NCBI GenBank assembly: GCA_022568135.1
Contig: JADFFQ010000017.1
Coordinates: 1-61,224 of the forward strand
DNA length: 61,224 bases
Source: Planctomycetota bacterium
GTDB taxonomy: Bacteria > Planctomycetota > Phycisphaerae > Phycisphaerales > SM1A02
Reading direction: 5' to 3'
Shown here: piece by piece, positions 17,350 to 29,150 of the stretch
How the letters are laid out: each line of letters begins with the position of its first letter
How positions within the stretch are numbered: position 1 is the stretch's first letter
Made by a program: the position numbers and the translations under genes
Notes under the pieces: model-generated
What the model was told of the DNA's origin: nothing
Databases searched by the model: none
What the model saw: only the letters and a program-made list of their open reading frames with translations

Positions 17350-17772
17350 GTGGCCAAGGCCTTCCACTGCTCGATTGTCACGCCGACCGAGACGGTCTAC
17401 GACGGCGACGTGGAATACGCGTCGTTCCCCGCGTCCGACGGCCAGCACGGCGTGATCGCCGGTCAGTCGCCGGTGTTGAGCCGGCTGGGGTATGGATCGC
17501 TGCGCCTGGATTTTGCGGAGGGTGGCAGCCGGTGGTATCTGCTGGAAGGGGGCGTTGCCCAGGTGCAGGACGGCGAGCTGACATTGCTGACCAATCGAGC
17601 CACCGCCGCGGAACGGCTGAGCGTGGAGGCGGCCGAAGCGGAGCTGGCCCAGGCCAACGCCCGCGTCACCGCCCCCGGCGAGGATCGGGCACAGATCGAG
17701 CACGATCAGCAGCGCGCATTGGCCAAGAAGGCTCTGGCCAGGGCCATGATCGACCGAGGCGGGGCAATCTGA
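17350..17772 (+). CDS. atpC: ATP synthase F1 subunit epsilon
   Basis: 140 aa with the beta-sandwich N-terminus of AtpC (FHCSIVTPTETVYDGDV, FPASDGQHGVIAGQSPVLSRLGYG) and a short helical C-terminus. It couples the rotor to F1 and can inhibit ATP hydrolysis. I chose the GTG at 17350 (GGAG six bases upstream), which gives the usual MAKAFHC beginning; an in-frame GTG at 17332 adds six residues. No other ATP synthase gene lies nearby, so atpC is detached from the rest of the atp operon and appears to have its own promoter. Confidence 0.9.
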   Translation: MAKAFHCSIVTPTETVYDGDVEYASFPASDGQHGVIAGQSPVLSRLGYGSLRLDFAEGGSRWYLLEGGVAQVQDGELTLLTNRATAAERLSVEAAEAELAQANARVTAPGEDRAQIEHDQQRALAKKALARAMIDRGGAI

Positions 17773-17845
17773 CCGGCCGGTACGAAGCCTGCGATCGCCT
17801 CGGGACAACCCGATTCACCACGGCGGTGGTACGCTGTGATACGCC

Positions 17846-18493
<648 letters not shown>

Positions 18494-18615
18494 CAACCGC
18501 GTGTTCATGCGGACCTGCGATCGAGGCTGGATGTTTGCTTCGGGGCTAGGATCCGAATGCGTCATCGCCTCGGATAAATATCCGGGGCCTGATCGCGCCA
18601 GCGGAGGCGCCGCGG

Positions 18616-19857
18616 GTGGCGCTGCGGTTATCCGGAGAGTTGGATGATTCGATGACCCGCCGGTACCACCTCCACATACCCGGACTGATGTACATCGGGC
18701 TGACCCTGATGGTCGCTGTGATCGCGATGAACCGGCAGAACAACCTGCTGTTTGCGATCCTGGGAGTGCTGCTGGCGGCGCTTCTGATCTCGGGCGTTGG
18801 GTCGGGGTTGATGATGCGAGGCCTGCGGGTGAGACGTCTCGTCCCTCGCGACGGCGCCGTCGGCGAACCGCTTACAGTTCGATACGCGGTGACCAACCGC
18901 AACCGTATTTGTCCCGTATTCAACATTCACATCGAGGAACGGCCGGTCGCAGGCCGATGCGGCTGGGCTCGCCTCATGGCCCCGGCCCAGACGTGGGTAC
19001 TGCACATTGGGCCCAAGGAAACGGTGCACGGCGAAGCGATCTTCTGGCCGAGCCGTCGAGGCGAGGCTCGGTTTGATCGGCTCCGGGTCTGGACGACATT
19101 CCCCTTCGGGATCGTCAAGAAGTCGATTACAATCTCGCGACCACAACATGCATTGATCTACCCGCTTCTGTATGAGCTGCGTCGCAACGTTGTAAACGAT
19201 GTTGCGCCGCAGGGGTTGGCCGGAGCAAAGATCTCGCAGCGAGCCCGCGATCCTATCGCCGGCGACGATTACTATGGCATGCGCGAGTTCAGGCCGGGCG
19301 ACAGCCTCCGTCATATCGCCTGGAAACGAAGCGCAGCCCTGGACCAGTTGGTGTGCATCGAGCGCACCAGGCCGGCGCCGCCCAGGCTCCGGGTCGTCGT
19401 GAATCTCACCACACCGACGGCTGAGCTACGCGTGGATCCGGCGGACGAGCATTCACCGCGGCAGCTGGAAGAACTGGCGATCAGCCTGGCCGCGTCGATC
19501 ATTCACGCCGCCGACCGAAACGGCTTTGAGGTCGGTCTGTCGTTGCCTGGGACGGGGTTGCCTTCGCATCTGATCCGGCACAGCCAATGGCATCGCGCGA
19601 AGATGCTGGCCGCGTTGGCGGGCATCGACCTCGATGGGCCACGACCCGCCGATCCCGTGCAAGCGGCTACCAGCGCCGAGCGAGTCGGGCAGATCGTGAT
19701 TCACCCCGATCGCGTCGAGCCGAGCATCGGCCGGGCCAACGCCTGGCATCTGACCGCCAGGCAGATGAACTCTCTGGTGCTGCGGTCGATCGGCTGGGAT
19801 CCCCACGACGCATCACCATCGGCGCCGCCGGGTCAACGGCGCGAGGCGGCGGCATGA
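18616..19857 (+). CDS. DUF58 domain membrane protein
   Basis: 413 aa. Two hydrophobic segments near residues 20-65 are followed by a beta-rich stretch and the DUF58 signature GDDYYGMREFRPGDSLRHIAWK (about residues 215-236), with a VWA-like C-terminal part. Such proteins usually pair with transglutaminase-like TgpA proteins and a MoxR ATPase; here only the transglutaminase partner follows, overlapping by ATGA. The GTG at 18616 is chosen for GGAGG eight bases upstream; ATG at 18652 is an alternative. The function is unknown but probably relates to cell-envelope protein assembly. Confidence 0.8.
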   Translation: MALRLSGELDDSMTRRYHLHIPGLMYIGLTLMVAVIAMNRQNNLLFAILGVLLAALLISGVGSGLMMRGLRVRRLVPRDGAVGEPLTVRYAVTNRNRICPVFNIHIEERPVAGRCGWARLMAPAQTWVLHIGPKETVHGEAIFWPSRRGEARFDRLRVWTTFPFGIVKKSITISRPQHALIYPLLYELRRNVVNDVAPQGLAGAKISQRARDPIAGDDYYGMREFRPGDSLRHIAWKRSAALDQLVCIERTRPAPPRLRVVVNLTTPTAELRVDPADEHSPRQLEELAISLAASIIHAADRNGFEVGLSLPGTGLPSHLIRHSQWHRAKMLAALAGIDLDGPRPADPVQAATSAERVGQIVIHPDRVEPSIGRANAWHLTARQMNSLVLRSIGWDPHDASPSAPPGQRREAAA

Positions 19858-22106
19858 GACTTCTGCGAAGCTTTCCAGCTGCGGCCTTGGCGGCGGTGCT
19901 GTTGAGCATCGTGGGGGTGGCGATCGCCCAGGGAAGCGTCGGCCTGCTGCTGGTCGGTGGCGTTCTCGCCGCCATGAGTTGGTACGTCACCGAGGGACCT
20001 CGCGGGCGGTCGCTGCCGAAATGGACCTCGAACGTCCTGATCATTGCCGTATCGCTGAACGGGTTCGTCGATCTTTCTGGGCATCGCGACGACGTGATCG
20101 GTGTGCTGGGGCGCTTCATCGTCTGGCTGACGCTCATCAAGCTGTACGAGCGCAAGGGCCCGCGCGAATATGGCCAACTTCTGAGCCTCAGCCTGCTGTT
20201 GATACTTCTGGGGTGCCTGCAATCGAGAGGTCTGCTGCTGGCGTCGGTGCTTGTGGTCTACGCGGCGGTTGGCCTGTACGTGCTGCTGCTGTTTCAGTTC
20301 TATGCATCCTACGAGCGCGCCAGGGCGGCGTGGCGCGAGTCGATTCCAGTTGGATCTCGTCTGCTGCCTTCACTGCAGCCGATCTTCGGTCGCCACCCTG
20401 AGCTGCACTTTCGTTCAATGATGGTCGCCGTGGCGCTGGCCGGACTGCTCATCGGCGCCGCTGTCTTCGTGATTTTCCCGCGCGAGGTGGGGCAGGGATC
20501 GCTCGGCAATCATCAGATGCCGTTTGGCCACGGGCAGACCGGATTCGGAGACGAAGTGAACCTCACCAGCGGCACCCGCATCACTGAATCACGCAAAGGC
20601 GTCCTCAATCTGCGACTCCTGGACAGCCGGGGCCGGCCGTTTCGTCACGACCAGCCGCTACGACTTCGCGGCGCGGTGCTGGATCGGTACGAGGGTGGCG
20701 GCCGATGGACTGCAACAGGGTCCGGAAGCCGGCGGGCGATCGCAACCGAGCCGCCGGGGTTTATCTCCCTCGGCGCCGACGCGGCTGAACCGGCAGCGAC
20801 AATCACCCAGTCATTCGAGGTGCTCAAGCCAAGCCGGTCGCTGTTTTCGGTCTACGTACCGGTGTCGATCGCCACCCGAGACGCGCGGCGTGTACTCTTC
20901 GAGCCCTCGACGCAGACGCTGGAATATGCGGGCCCCGGCCGACTTCTGCGCTACAGAATCCAGGCCCAACTCATCCCATCCGAAGCCACGCTCAAGACGC
21001 TGGCAAGCGGTGCGGCGCCAAGTTCGCCCATCGAGCAATTCGGCGACTTCGATGTTGAAGTGAAGACGTTGGCTTGGGACCTGTTGGCATCAGCCGGCAT
21101 TGCGATTCACCCGCCGGTTGCTCCCGAGCAGCGCTGGCGGTGGAATCGAGACGCCGCGGGCGTGCTCACCGATTATTTCCACGGCGGCGAGTTCACCTAC
21201 ACGCTGGACACGAGCAGTACCCTCCTGCAGCCCGACCGGGATCCGATCGTTCAATTCATCTTCGACAGCAAACGAGGTCACTGTGAATACTTCGCATCAG
21301 CCTTGGCGGCCATGTGCAACTGCGTGGGGATTCCCGCCCGGCTGATCACCGGCTACGTCGCGCTTGAGTACGACGACGGATCAGACCAGTACCTTGTTCG
21401 GGAGTCGAGCGCCCATGCGTGGGTGGAGGTGCAGACACGGCCGTACCGCTGGTCGACCTTCGACCCCACGCCGCCGGTGACGCTTCAGCAAATCCATGGA
21501 GGCGACCCCACGCTGGCGGATCGGCTGCAATGGGCCTTCGACCGATTCGAGGCCAAGTGGAGCAACGGGTTTGTCGCGTTCGATCGACAGGCGCAGTCGC
21601 GGCTGATCAGCACGCTGGACCTTGGGTGGTCGCAGAAGCTGATGGAAGCCCTGCACGCGACCCGCCGATGGATGGCCCGTGTCAACCGGGCGTTCTACCT
21701 GGGTCCAGCGGGTTACATCTGGATGGGCACCGTCGCGCTGGCGCTGATCGTGGCTGTGATCGCACTGGTCAAGATGATGCGCCGGTCGCGGGCGATCCGC
21801 CGTACGCTGCGCCTGCAATACCTTCGCCGGGCAGAGTATCAGCGGATGCTGCGACAGCTTGGGTTCTATCTCGACATGCTCGGGGTGCTCAAGAGGGGGG
21901 GCAGGCCCAAACCCCCATGGCAGCCGCCCGTACAGTACTCCTATGCCCTTGCCCGGGCGCATCCCGAGGCAGCGGCGACCGTGCGGGAAATCACTGACAT
22001 CTTTTATGCCGCTCGCTACGGGCGAAAGCAACTCACCAGCGAACAGGTCCGCCGGGCTCGCTCGCTCGTGAAGCAGCTAGCTTGCACCTTGGGGGTCAAG
22101 GGATGA
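19854..22106 (+). CDS. Membrane-anchored transglutaminase-like protein (TgpA/DUF3488 type)
   Basis: 750 aa. About six N-terminal transmembrane segments are followed by a large periplasmic domain with a papain-like transglutaminase core: C477 (GHCEYFASALA), H521 (SSAHAWVEV) and D537 (FDPTPP) form the triad. A further membrane segment (IWMGTVALALIVAVIALV) and a cytoplasmic DUF4129-like tail follow. The start overlaps the DUF58 stop (ATGA), so the two are co-translated. The likely role is processing or cross-linking of envelope proteins; no substrate can be named. Confidence 0.85.
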   Translation: MRLLRSFPAAALAAVLLSIVGVAIAQGSVGLLLVGGVLAAMSWYVTEGPRGRSLPKWTSNVLIIAVSLNGFVDLSGHRDDVIGVLGRFIVWLTLIKLYERKGPREYGQLLSLSLLLILLGCLQSRGLLLASVLVVYAAVGLYVLLLFQFYASYERARAAWRESIPVGSRLLPSLQPIFGRHPELHFRSMMVAVALAGLLIGAAVFVIFPREVGQGSLGNHQMPFGHGQTGFGDEVNLTSGTRITESRKGVLNLRLLDSRGRPFRHDQPLRLRGAVLDRYEGGGRWTATGSGSRRAIATEPPGFISLGADAAEPAATITQSFEVLKPSRSLFSVYVPVSIATRDARRVLFEPSTQTLEYAGPGRLLRYRIQAQLIPSEATLKTLASGAAPSSPIEQFGDFDVEVKTLAWDLLASAGIAIHPPVAPEQRWRWNRDAAGVLTDYFHGGEFTYTLDTSSTLLQPDRDPIVQFIFDSKRGHCEYFASALAAMCNCVGIPARLITGYVALEYDDGSDQYLVRESSAHAWVEVQTRPYRWSTFDPTPPVTLQQIHGGDPTLADRLQWAFDRFEAKWSNGFVAFDRQAQSRLISTLDLGWSQKLMEALHATRRWMARVNRAFYLGPAGYIWMGTVALALIVAVIALVKMMRRSRAIRRTLRLQYLRRAEYQRMLRQLGFYLDMLGVLKRGGRPKPPWQPPVQYSYALARAHPEAAATVREITDIFYAARYGRKQLTSEQVRRARSLVKQLACTLGVKG

Positions 22107-22295
22107 GCCGGGCGGGCCCAGACCATATCGGGGGTTATCGGCTCCCGGTGAGAGTCCATCAGCGCACGTTCCAAGCGCGCCGCGACTGCCGCGCCACTGG
22201 GGCGTTGGATTGAGGGTTTCCCATGAAGTGGGTATGCCCTGCGGACGATGATTCCGTTGATTCCAACGAGATTGTCGCCAGAGAGGGGAGCGCCC

Positions 22296-23201
22296 GTGCC
22301 CGCACATCGCTCACGGACCTTGGATTGGCGTCGCTGCCTCAAGCAGGTCTGCGAGCGCAACGGCGCGTTGGAGATCGCCGTCGCCCGCACCAGTGAGGGA
22401 GACGAAGGCGAGAACCGGCATCTGGTTTGGCGGGTGCGCCTGGTCAGCATGACCGAGCATGAGATTCTCGTTGAGCAGCCCACGACGCTCGGCCAGGTGA
22501 TTCACCTCGAACCTGGTATCGAGCTCGTCGCGATCCTGGCGATCGGCCAGAACCGGTGGATGTTCCCTACGACGAATCTTGGCCTGACCAGCTACCAGCT
22601 CAACGACCACAAGACGATCTCGGTCCTGCGGCTGGTCATGCCGGAATCCGTGGAGCGATGCCAGCGGCGGAACTACTACCGCATGGAAACCGCAGCGCTG
22701 AGCCTACCCGAAGTTGAGATCTGGCCGCTGTTGGATCCGAAGTCGGTGCTGTTGGCCGAGCGGGCGGCCCAGTTGCAGTTCGAGGCGGATGAAGGCTTGG
22801 CGGGGCAGGACGCTGACGCCGAGGCGGGTGCTCTCGATGACGACGCGACGATGCCGGAGGTCGGCCCAAAGTTCGCCGCCACCCTGCTGAACATCGGCGG
22901 AGGCGGAGTGGGGCTGCGGGTTGCACCCCAGGATGCACCCGCGCTAACCAGACTCAAGGTGTTCTGGCTGCGATTCAGCCTGCCGCCGGGACTGACCACG
23001 CCAATCTGTGCCACCGCCAAGCTGGTCCACACCCACGTCGATTCGACGCAACACACCTATGCGGGCATGGCCTTTGACTTCTCATTCAATCCAATGCATC
23101 AGCGCCTGGTGGTGGACCAGATCTGCCGGTACATCGCCATCCAGCAACGGGTGCAACTCAAGCGACAAGCTGACCGAGACGGATTGCGACAGTCCGCCTA
23201 G
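22296..23201 (+). CDS. PilZ-like (YcgR-type) protein
   Basis: 301 aa. The N-terminal half looks like a YcgR flagellar-brake (PilZN) barrel. The centre has RRNYYR (an RxxxR match), and a later strand reads NIGGGGVGL where c-di-GMP-binding PilZ proteins have D/N-x-S-x-x-G. The Ser of that motif is Gly here, so ligand binding is uncertain. An Ala/Asp/Glu-rich insert of about 45 residues separates the two halves. The GTG at 22296 is chosen for AGGGGAG five bases upstream. It converges with pabB, sharing a CTAG where both stop codons overlap. Confidence 0.65.
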   Translation: MPAHRSRTLDWRRCLKQVCERNGALEIAVARTSEGDEGENRHLVWRVRLVSMTEHEILVEQPTTLGQVIHLEPGIELVAILAIGQNRWMFPTTNLGLTSYQLNDHKTISVLRLVMPESVERCQRRNYYRMETAALSLPEVEIWPLLDPKSVLLAERAAQLQFEADEGLAGQDADAEAGALDDDATMPEVGPKFAATLLNIGGGGVGLRVAPQDAPALTRLKVFWLRFSLPPGLTTPICATAKLVHTHVDSTQHTYAGMAFDFSFNPMHQRLVVDQICRYIAIQQRVQLKRQADRDGLRQSA

Positions 23202-24643
23202 AGCACGTTCGATTCATGGGTAGCGAGCGATAGACGAGCAGTGCGCCGGCGCAGGACCATTCGCAGGATCTCCGCCTTGTCCAAGCTTTCGCGATACTCC
23301 GCCAGGGGATTGGAGTCCGCGACGATGCCGCCACCGGTACCGTAGTCCAGCGTGCCGATGAGCCGGTCCCATGCGTGCCGGGGGCGCCGGCCGGTCAAGG
23401 CGATGGTCCGGATAGCGATATTGAGGCACGCGCGACCGCAGTCACTGATGAAACCGATCGCGCCGCAATAGGGTCCGCGGCGGACCGGCTCCAGCTCGTC
23501 GATGATCTGCATGGCCCGAATCTTCGGCGCCCCGGTGACCGAGCCGCCGGGGAACGTCGCTCGCAGCAGGTCGGCCAGGCGTATCTGGGGCCGCAGCGAG
23601 CCGGTCACCTCCGCCACGCCGTGATGCACGGTGGGGTGGGTTTCGATCGTCCTGGCCTGGGGGACATGCACTGAACCGTATTCGCACACTCTCCCCAGAT
23701 CGTTGCGCATCAGATCAACAATCATGTGCAGCTCCGCGGCATCCTTCGCTGAGTCGAGCAGCTCTCTTCGCTGGGCCGCGCTGGGGCGGGTGCCTTTGAT
23801 CGGCCGAGTCACCACCGCCCGGGTCCTGAAATCGACATCGAGGAACAGCTCCGGGCTGAGCGAGCAGATGCATCGGCCTTGCGGCAACTCAAGATACGCC
23901 CCATACCAGGCTCCGCTCAGCGCCAGCGCCCTGCAGGCAAGCGCGCGCGTTGACCCGGCAAACGATGCGGACAACCGATGGGTGATGTTTGCCTGAAAGA
24001 CGTCACCGGCCGCGATGTAGTCGATCGTCCGGGCAACCATCGCAAGGTATTCATCCGGCTCGACATTGCTCCTGAGAGCTGCAGCCTTGAAGGTATTGCC
24101 TTCATCACCATCGCCTCGCAGGGAGGCTGCCTCGGGAATGTCGCCAACGGCGAACCATCGGCGATGAAGATTGTCATACACCAAAGCGCCCGGGCACCAC
24201 GCAAGCTCCACCACCGGCCAGGGGCGATCATTGACGGCCGATGCATCGTGCTGGGCGGTCGGCTCCAGCCGTCGGCCCAGGTCGTACGAGAAGTACCCGA
24301 TCCATCCGCCGAGAAACGGGACCGCAGGGTTGGCGGGCGCTTCACGATCCAGCCGCGTCGCGGTCATCAGGGTGTCAAGATCGACCATCGGGTCATGTGT
24401 CAGCTCCAACTGCCCCAAGCCAAAGCCGGCCGGCGGCGACCCGGTCCAGGTGGTCTTCCGGCCGAACCGGAATGTGGCACGAGGGCTGCTCAGAACCGAC
24501 CAGCGAGCCCACCGCGGGTGCGGTCGAGCGGAATGAAGCATGACCAGCGGCCGATCGGCCGGCCAAGCCGCGGCAACGGCCAGCGGGGTGCACTTCCAAC
24601 TGAGCGGTTCAACAGCCGGGGCAACACGCATCGCCGGGATCAT
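23198..24643 (-). CDS. pabB: Aminodeoxychorismate synthase component I
   Basis: A chorismate-utilising enzyme of 481 aa in the TrpE/PabB family. Lysine in PIKGT (K283) is the nucleophile position of ADC synthases, whereas anthranilate synthases have Ala (PIAGT), so I call PabB (folate branch). Other signatures are LMRNDLGRVC, FPGGSVTGAPKIRAM and GTGGGIVADSNP. An inner ATG at 24631 is an alternative. No glutamine amidotransferase (PabA) or PabC lies adjacent. The gene is divergent from ppdK and overlaps the PilZ-like gene tail to tail by 4 bp. Confidence 0.88.
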   Translation of the reverse strand: MIPAMRVAPAVEPLSWKCTPLAVAAAWPADRPLVMLHSARPHPRWARWSVLSSPRATFRFGRKTTWTGSPPAGFGLGQLELTHDPMVDLDTLMTATRLDREAPANPAVPFLGGWIGYFSYDLGRRLEPTAQHDASAVNDRPWPVVELAWCPGALVYDNLHRRWFAVGDIPEAASLRGDGDEGNTFKAAALRSNVEPDEYLAMVARTIDYIAAGDVFQANITHRLSASFAGSTRALACRALALSGAWYGAYLELPQGRCICSLSPELFLDVDFRTRAVVTRPIKGTRPSAAQRRELLDSAKDAAELHMIVDLMRNDLGRVCEYGSVHVPQARTIETHPTVHHGVAEVTGSLRPQIRLADLLRATFPGGSVTGAPKIRAMQIIDELEPVRRGPYCGAIGFISDCGRACLNIAIRTIALTGRRPRHAWDRLIGTLDYGTGGGIVADSNPLAEYRESLDKAEILRMVLRRRTARLSLATHESNVL

Positions 24644-24691
24644 ATCGACCCGGCCTGCCCGTGCGCGAAGCCGGTCTGCGATGCGGGCAAT

Positions 24692-24719
24692 CTTTGAGGG
24701 ATGTGCCCGGTGCGTTACA
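24692..24719 (+). promoter_or_regulatory. Candidate promoter for ppdK
   Basis: TTGAGG (24692-24697) and TACACT (24714-24719) are separated by 16 bp, about 38 bp before the ATG at 24758. The site lies in the short region between divergent pabB and ppdK. Confidence 0.4.
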
Positions 24720-24757
24720 CTTCATCGTTTGACCGAACTCACACGGGATTCTGACCG

Positions 24758-27439
<2,682 letters not shown>

Positions 27440-27466
<27 letters not shown>

Positions 27467-27539
27467 GCACCTCTGATGTAGCAACTCAGAACCCCGGGCA
27501 AGCCCGGGGCTTTATATTTGTTGCTCTGCGCTGGGCCGC
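27440..27539 (+). repeat. 100-bp direct repeat, copy 1 (ppdK 3' end plus terminator)
   Basis: This block covers the last nine codons of ppdK including the stop, a terminator hairpin and a short tail. A second copy at 28004-28102 matches it at about 84 of 100 positions. The tail of copy 2 is the 3' end of the minus-strand VOC gene; the copy-1 tail is a decayed version in which that stop codon is lost. Confidence 0.75.
27492..27519 (+). terminator. ppdK terminator
   Basis: The perfect 8-bp stem CCCCGGGC-AA-GCCCGGGG is followed by CTTTATATTTG, 25 bp after the ppdK stop. This is a strong rho-independent terminator shape and part of the duplicated block. Confidence 0.7.
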
Positions 27540-27619
27540 ATATCGTCAACCAGAGTCCGCAGTCACAATCATCATTCTCTGCAGCGTTGCTGGAATGTCT
27601 CGGAGACAAGGTCACGTCT

Positions 27620-27988
27620 ATGGCACATGCTCGCCGGGACAGACCACGCAGATCTGGGAGGGAACGAATTGCACTTATCGCAGGCAGTTGCATACCGATC
27701 GTCTTTATAGTGTCACAGTTGGTCATGAAGCCCTTCGACGGGCCGTCCGGATGGATGTGGCTCATACTACTGGCGCTCGGGCTGTTGTTCTTTGGGCTCC
27801 TCGCGCTTGACTTTGTAGAGAGAAGGAAGACTCGGCGCTTGCTCGATGAGACGGATTGCCGGCTCTGCCTGAACTGCCGGTACGTACTTCGTGAGTTACC
27901 GGATGAAGGCGTATGCCCGGAATGCGGCGAGGAGTATGAACTCAAGCATCTCCGTGCCGAGTGGAGGGACGCCTACCGCGTTCCCTGA
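27620..27988 (+). CDS. Small membrane protein with C-terminal zinc ribbon
   Basis: 122 aa. Two hydrophobic segments (IALIAGSCIPIVFIVSQLV and WLILLALGLLFFGLLAL) are followed by a zinc ribbon (CLNCRYVLRELP, CPECGEEY). The CxxC-RYxLRxLP...CPECG pattern is common in small planctomycete proteins, and a variant ends the VanZ protein at 41408. I chose the ATG at 27620; the frame upstream runs into the duplicated ppdK terminator. The gene lies between two copies of the ppdK 3' end, so it was probably inserted. No function is known. Confidence 0.6.
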   Translation: MAHARRDRPRRSGRERIALIAGSCIPIVFIVSQLVMKPFDGPSGWMWLILLALGLLFFGLLALDFVERRKTRRLLDETDCRLCLNCRYVLRELPDEGVCPECGEEYELKHLRAEWRDAYRVP

Positions 27989-28003
27989 GCCGAGGGGAGG
28001 ACC

Positions 28004-28102
28004 GTTGCCGCCCAAGCGGCGTTGTCGTAGACACTTTGATGTAGGAACCCACAACCCCGGGTAAGCCCGGGGCTTTATGGTTGTTACTCTGCGCTGGCCC
28101 GC
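28004..28102 (+). repeat. 100-bp direct repeat, copy 2 (ppdK 3'-end-like plus terminator plus VOC 3' end)
   Basis: Bases 28004-28030 would encode VAAQAALS-stop, a near copy of the ppdK C-terminus VAAQAALA-stop, although no ppdK reading frame leads into it. The hairpin and the tail follow as in copy 1. The stop codon of the VOC gene lies in the last part. Confidence 0.75.
28055..28080. terminator. Bidirectional terminator between the zinc-ribbon and VOC genes
   Basis: CCCCGGG-TAAG-CCCGGGG is followed by CTTTATGG. It lies between converging genes and is the second copy of the ppdK terminator. Confidence 0.6.
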
Positions 28103-28452
28103 TTGGCGTAATGCGGCTGGAAGAGCTGGACCTGGAAATCGCCCGGCATCCGGAAGTGAGTCGCGAGCCCATAGCCGAGATCACGAACCTCGTCTGTGAA
28201 CTCGACGCCTCGGTCCTTGAGCTGGGTCACCGTTTTCTCGATGTCGTCGCAATAAAACGAGATGTAGTGGGTTCCCGAGCGTTGGCCGTCTTGGGCCTCA
28301 GCCGGGTGACAGCCCATGTCGGCTTGCGGGAGGTCGAAGATCAGCCAGCCGTCCCCGACATCGGTAAACGAGAACCCGAGCTTATCGCGGATGAACGCCC
28401 GGAGCTCTTGGGGCTCCGAGGTATAGAACATGGTGTGGACGCCCGTGATCAT
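28084..28452 (-). CDS. VOC (glyoxalase/bleomycin-resistance) family protein
   Basis: 122 aa with the paired beta-alpha-beta-beta-beta units of the vicinal oxygen chelate fold: TMFYTSEPQELRAFIRDKLGF, then THYISFYCDDIEKTVTQLKDRGVEF and a final strand GDFQVQLFQPHY. Family members are metal-dependent isomerases, dioxygenases or resistance proteins; the substrate cannot be predicted. The ATG is at 28452. The gene is convergent with the zinc-ribbon gene, and its 3' end is part of the direct repeat. Confidence 0.8.
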   Translation of the reverse strand: MITGVHTMFYTSEPQELRAFIRDKLGFSFTDVGDGWLIFDLPQADMGCHPAEAQDGQRSGTHYISFYCDDIEKTVTQLKDRGVEFTDEVRDLGYGLATHFRMPGDFQVQLFQPHYAKRASAE

Positions 28453-28669
28453 TGATTCCTGCCCCTTTCGCTTTGACCCGCCAGCTCACCGCGCCGTTCG
28501 AGAGGGATCCAACGCCGTAGTGCCAAACTGCGAGCGGCCACCGCGCCTCGCGTCAAGCGAAGCTTACATCCATTCAGCGACGAGAGCCGGTCGTCGCCTC
28601 GGTCGGGCATGGAATAAACCGGGCGGTGTTGTGTCTTGTGATAAACGGTCCAACGGTGGAGATGATCTC

Positions 28670-28933
28670 ATGCGCTTTACCGGCTCCTTGTGCCTGCTCG
28701 TCGCCGTGTTGCTCCTGGCCGGCTGCCACGATGGGCTCTACACCGGCAGCTACGGTTATGGGTATTCAAGCGGTGTCCTGGTCACCGCTGGGGTCTACGA
28801 CGGGCCGCACTACGGCTACCAGCACGCCTACGGTCACCCCCATTACCGCCCCGGGCACTATGGACACAATGTCTACCGACACGCCGGCTATGGCCACCAT
28901 CACGGCCACGGCCATCATTCCTACCGCTACTGA
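28670..28933 (+). CDS. Small His/Gly/Tyr-rich lipoprotein
   Basis: 87 aa. A lipoprotein signal peptide ends in the lipobox LLAGC (Cys at about residue 20). The mature part is almost entirely Gly, Tyr and His, with about 16 histidines in the last 45 residues (for example GHHHGHGHHSY). Such a tail suggests metal binding (Ni, Cu or Zn) at the cell envelope, but no homologue is recognised. GGAG precedes the ATG at 28670. It is a single gene between the VOC gene and gdhA. Confidence 0.65.
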   Translation: MRFTGSLCLLVAVLLLAGCHDGLYTGSYGYGYSSGVLVTAGVYDGPHYGYQHAYGHPHYRPGHYGHNVYRHAGYGHHHGHGHHSYRY

Positions 28934-29008
28934 GACATGGTCCTCGTGATTGGCGGCGGCGGCGCTGGCGGTCGGGCCGGCGGCGACAATTGCCCCTAAA
29001 TCCAAGGT

Positions 29009-29074
29009 GCTGACTTCGCCGGCGCAGACGCTATGATCTGCGGGTCCGTCTCCTCAGCGGGTCACTGCTGAGGA
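29009..29074 (+). promoter_or_regulatory. Possible gdhA promoter and leader hairpin
   Basis: TATGAT at 29032-29037 resembles a -10 box, with only a weak CTGACT upstream as -35. It is followed by the hairpin CCTCAGC-gggtcact-GCTGAGG at about 29052-29073, in what would be a 110-nt leader before gdhA. The leader could be regulatory. Confidence 0.3.
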
Positions 29075-29150
29075 TGGCCGCTCGTCGGGGGGTCCCGATT
29101 CGATCGGGATCGTCGGCGAACCTTGGCATTCCTTTGGGGAGTTCCCGTTC

